The translations under genes were made by a program, and so were the position numbers. A model generated the notes under the pieces. It saw nothing but the letters and a program-made list of their open reading frames with translations, had not been told where the DNA came from and ran no database searches. From Viscum album (lineage: Eukaryota > Streptophyta > Magnoliopsida > Santalales > Viscaceae): DNA of 64,000 nt. Of the stretch, positions 61,542-64,000 are shown piece by piece. The stretch lies in NCBI GenBank assembly GCA_963277665.1, contig OY728121.1:954898097-954962096 (forward strand), given 5' to 3'. How positions within the stretch are numbered: position 1 is the first letter of the stretch; the number at the start of each line of letters is the position of its first letter.

Positions 61542-64000
61542 TGTCATGACCCGGCCCTACCAGTCTCAAGCCGCAACTACCCCAAGCCCGCCTCCATAGG
61601 CGAGGGGCTGGCGACAAGCACCGAAGGCATAACAATCTTGGGGAGGCCTTTTCCTAAGTACGTATATACACACACACAGCCCACTCAATGAAGAAGTGCA
61701 GAGTAAAAAAGAAAACCAAAGTATGGACTATATTGTCCCAACCAAAGCATGCATCGAACTCTAAAACAGAACAAGTAAAGTGATGAAATGTAGAATGACA
61801 AGGAAACTGAACAAAAAAAAAAGGCAAAACATGTTCCCAACTCGAAAGGTTCCATAACCCAGCAATAGGTAAACAAAAGTAAATAACTGGAGAGTCCCAC
61901 ACCTAAAAACTCTACTGCGACCCTGGTACACGGCCCAAGCTATTGTGCCCTCTACGCTCTTCTATAGTCATGATCGACCTGTACGTCATCTGTAAAGGCA
62001 CACCAGGTGCGGCCAAAGCCCAAGAAGGGGTGAGTATAAAGATACTCGATAGGATGCCCCGAAATCTTGAGGGAGAAACAAATGAGGTACTAAAATGGTG
62101 AGTAGTAGACAGAACAAAGAACAGTGTAAGAGTACAGTAAATAGAGTGCAGCTCAACCCAACAAGAGAAATGAAGCACAATAGTCCAAACATGGGGAGTT
62201 AGAAACGGTGAGAAGACTAACTTCTCATCAAGTCTTCACTACCTATAGTAGGAGAGTAGACTCGTCCAACCAAGAGGAGCTAGACATGGAAATCACGTGG
62301 CATACCTCACGCGTCTTCGCCCCTCCTAGAAGGAGAGTAACTAATCCCAAGGAGTGGGAAAAAATTGGGGTGTATATATATATATATATGCTCAATAAGA
62401 AACCCGAACGAGCATGTAAGGGGATCTCCATCTCCAAGCTCAGCCCAGGAAAATTTTCCAACAGTTCTAAGGATATCCATCACGGATGCCCAAATATCCC
62501 ACACGTCAAAGCTGTCTCATCGCTGAACCATACAACCAAGGGTCATGCTCCAGTAATCATGGAGAAAAGTCACTGACTAGCCTCATAGAAAGGGTTGAGT
62601 TTGAAAGAAGTTGTCAGGTAACCCACTGCCCATCCCAGCTGGAGGGTAAACCATAAGGTCAATGGGTAAACCATTGCCCAGCCCAGAAGGAGGGTAAACC
62701 CTGATACACCGATGGGTAACCCACTACCCAGCCCCGCTGGAGGGTAAACCCTCATATGCCGGTGGGTAACCCATTACCCATCCCCACTTGAGGGTAAACC
62801 CAGAACTGTTCTGATAACTCTGTACTGCTCTTGCCATCACTGGGTGTCACTAACATCGCTACCGTGCGTTGGTTCGGAGTGCGACAAAGGAACCTTCAAC
62901 CAATGCCCTTTCATACTTCCATATTTAATGAGATCTCGAATGAGACTCCGCATGCTCAAACAGATTACACTGTTTCAATCCTCGTAGAAAAACACGCGAG
63001 ATAGACTATTTACTCTCTTGAAACGGACTCCAGACGAAAACGTTATTCAACACCACTTTATGCCCATACGGCGTCTCGTGGGGCCCACACCTCGGTCCCG
63101 AAAAATGTGGGACGAACTACTCCCTCACGATGCTCTTGGAAAAACGCACCAAAATGACTATTCATACACCCCAAACGGTCCTCTGGTGAAAAAGTCGCAA
63201 GACACTACATGCTGCTTGAAAGACGGCATGTGGGCCCATAACTCAAATCTGGATTCAATGCCTGAAACCACCTTGGACAAATTCTCCTCAACTCTAGGGT
63301 CACAACGCTGCTAACGGCGCCTAAAATGGACTCCAGATGTGCTTGCGCCATCCGAAACAAGAATCTTGGTGAGGCGCTAAATAACACTTAACGGGCATGT
63401 CGTGCCACCGATCCCCCGTCTCGGGAATTAAAAATCCCTGAGACCATCTCAAAACCTATGTCTCGATCTGAGGATCATGTTTCCGTAGATGTCATGAAAA
63501 TATGATACTCTCTTTGAGAGTTAGAGGCATATTAATGCTAATGTATGGAGATGGGGTGGGTCGGACCAGTTCGGTCGGTCCACCCCTTTAGATCGACAAT
63601 CTGCGGCTCGGCTTCGAGGACCGCCCGGTCCACCATGGCCCGCAGTTCACAGCACGGGTTGCGCTGCTACACCCAGATCGGCATGATTCAGTCAGGCATT
63701 TCCCCCATGGGACCCGTGTTTCTTGGGTCTCGGTCCGCTCCCGGGGTCACGACGACCCCGATCTCACGCCGCACGCCGACCGGTGAAGTCGACCAGCACG
63801 CCTCCGCCTGGGGAGCCGCCACACCACCGCCATCCTGGACCACTTTAGAAGCCTCCACCACCGGGACTCATCAGACCGCCGCACAGAGCCACCGAACAGA
63901 CCTGGAACCACCAGAAAACAGGGGTTTTGGCCGAAAAACTTCCTGGGGTCATCCCAAAAACCTTGGGACTCAAAATTTTGATCCGAAAGAATCGTTGGAA
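61542..64000 (-). repeat. Gypsy-2 5' LTR, truncated by the window edge
   Basis: Collinear with 53282-56626 from TGTCATGACCC at 61542 to the window end, which corresponds to about 55860 in the left copy. It contains the R motif at 62031-62053, a (TA)10 tract at about 62369-62389 not present in the left copy, and the 49-bp tandem at 62617-62800. Roughly 0.8 kb of LTR should follow beyond 64000. Confidence 0.9.

Larger units (their letters stand above)
53282..64000 (-). mobile_element. Gypsy-2: Del/Tekay-like Ty3/gypsy element, 5' LTR runs off the window
   Basis: 3' LTR 53282-56626, interior 56627-61541 (4.9 kb), 5' LTR from 61542 past the window end. Minus orientation is shown by the polypurine tract beside the left LTR, the primer-binding-like site beside the right LTR, and gag-pol reading that way. 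The domain order is gag, zinc knuckle, protease, reverse transcriptase, RNase H, integrase, which is the gypsy order. From gag to the integrase core the frame is continuous, with nonsense codons only. All catalytic domains are present but inactivated. Compared with Gypsy-1, pol is retained. Confidence 0.9.

Noticed and set aside
1..64000. tRNA or rRNA genes
   Set aside because: No cloverleaf-like or rRNA-like sequence was seen; the only tRNA-related signals are primer-binding sites and the B-box-like piece in the SINE-like insertion.

Overview
The window is plant nuclear DNA made almost entirely of nested transposable elements. The evidence for a plant is a CACTA DNA transposon end with a TNP2-type transposase, Del/Tekay-like Ty3/gypsy elements, a DUF4219/UBN2-type Ty1/copia gag, and very AT-rich decayed LTR retrotransposons. 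The sequence does not identify the species. I see no intact cellular gene, no RNA gene and no CRISPR array. One orphan reading frame at about 52.5-53.3 kb is not recognised.

Layout, left to right. 1-4546: right part of a decayed CACTA transposon on the + strand. 4547-40015: an old minus-strand LTR element, called B here. It is gag-only and AT-rich, with LTRs over 4.5 kb, and three further elements lie inside it. The first is a Del/Tekay-like gypsy element on the minus strand (Gypsy-1, 7106-17795, target duplication ATTTA). The second is a related gag-only element on the plus strand (A, 18352 to about 30538). The third is a short, young copia element (34148-38887, target duplication ATTTG) sitting in B's 5' LTR. 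The CACTA element sits in B's 3' LTR. 40016-44040: a heavily decayed plus-strand gypsy pol. 44050-48565: another LTR of the A/B family on the minus strand. 48568-50539: a probable solo gypsy LTR on the plus strand. 50540-52080: AT-rich, unresolved. 52080-52470: a minus-strand copia RNase H remnant. 52529-53281: the orphan minus-strand reading frame. 53282-64000: a second Del/Tekay-like element on the minus strand (Gypsy-2), whose 5' LTR runs off the window.

How the parts relate. Nothing here forms a cellular pathway; the genes are mobile-element genes at different stages of decay. The oldest layer (A, B, the 40-44 kb pol, CACTA) is very AT-rich and full of stops. Gypsy-1 and Gypsy-2 keep GC-rich LTRs and readable domains with nonsense codons. 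The copia element is youngest: its two LTRs differ at only about 15 positions by eye over 1.25 kb. Three elements (A, B, copia) carry gag without pol and would need enzymes in trans. Gypsy-1 has lost most of its pol.

The best candidates for something new are: the gag-only copia element with paired palindromes on a 72-bp period in its U3; the gag-only A/B family with a shared non-canonical zinc knuckle and giant LTRs; a pol block whose polarity opposes the LTR copies on both sides; and the orphan reading frame cut by Gypsy-2. All element boundaries and homologies were read by eye, without alignment software.
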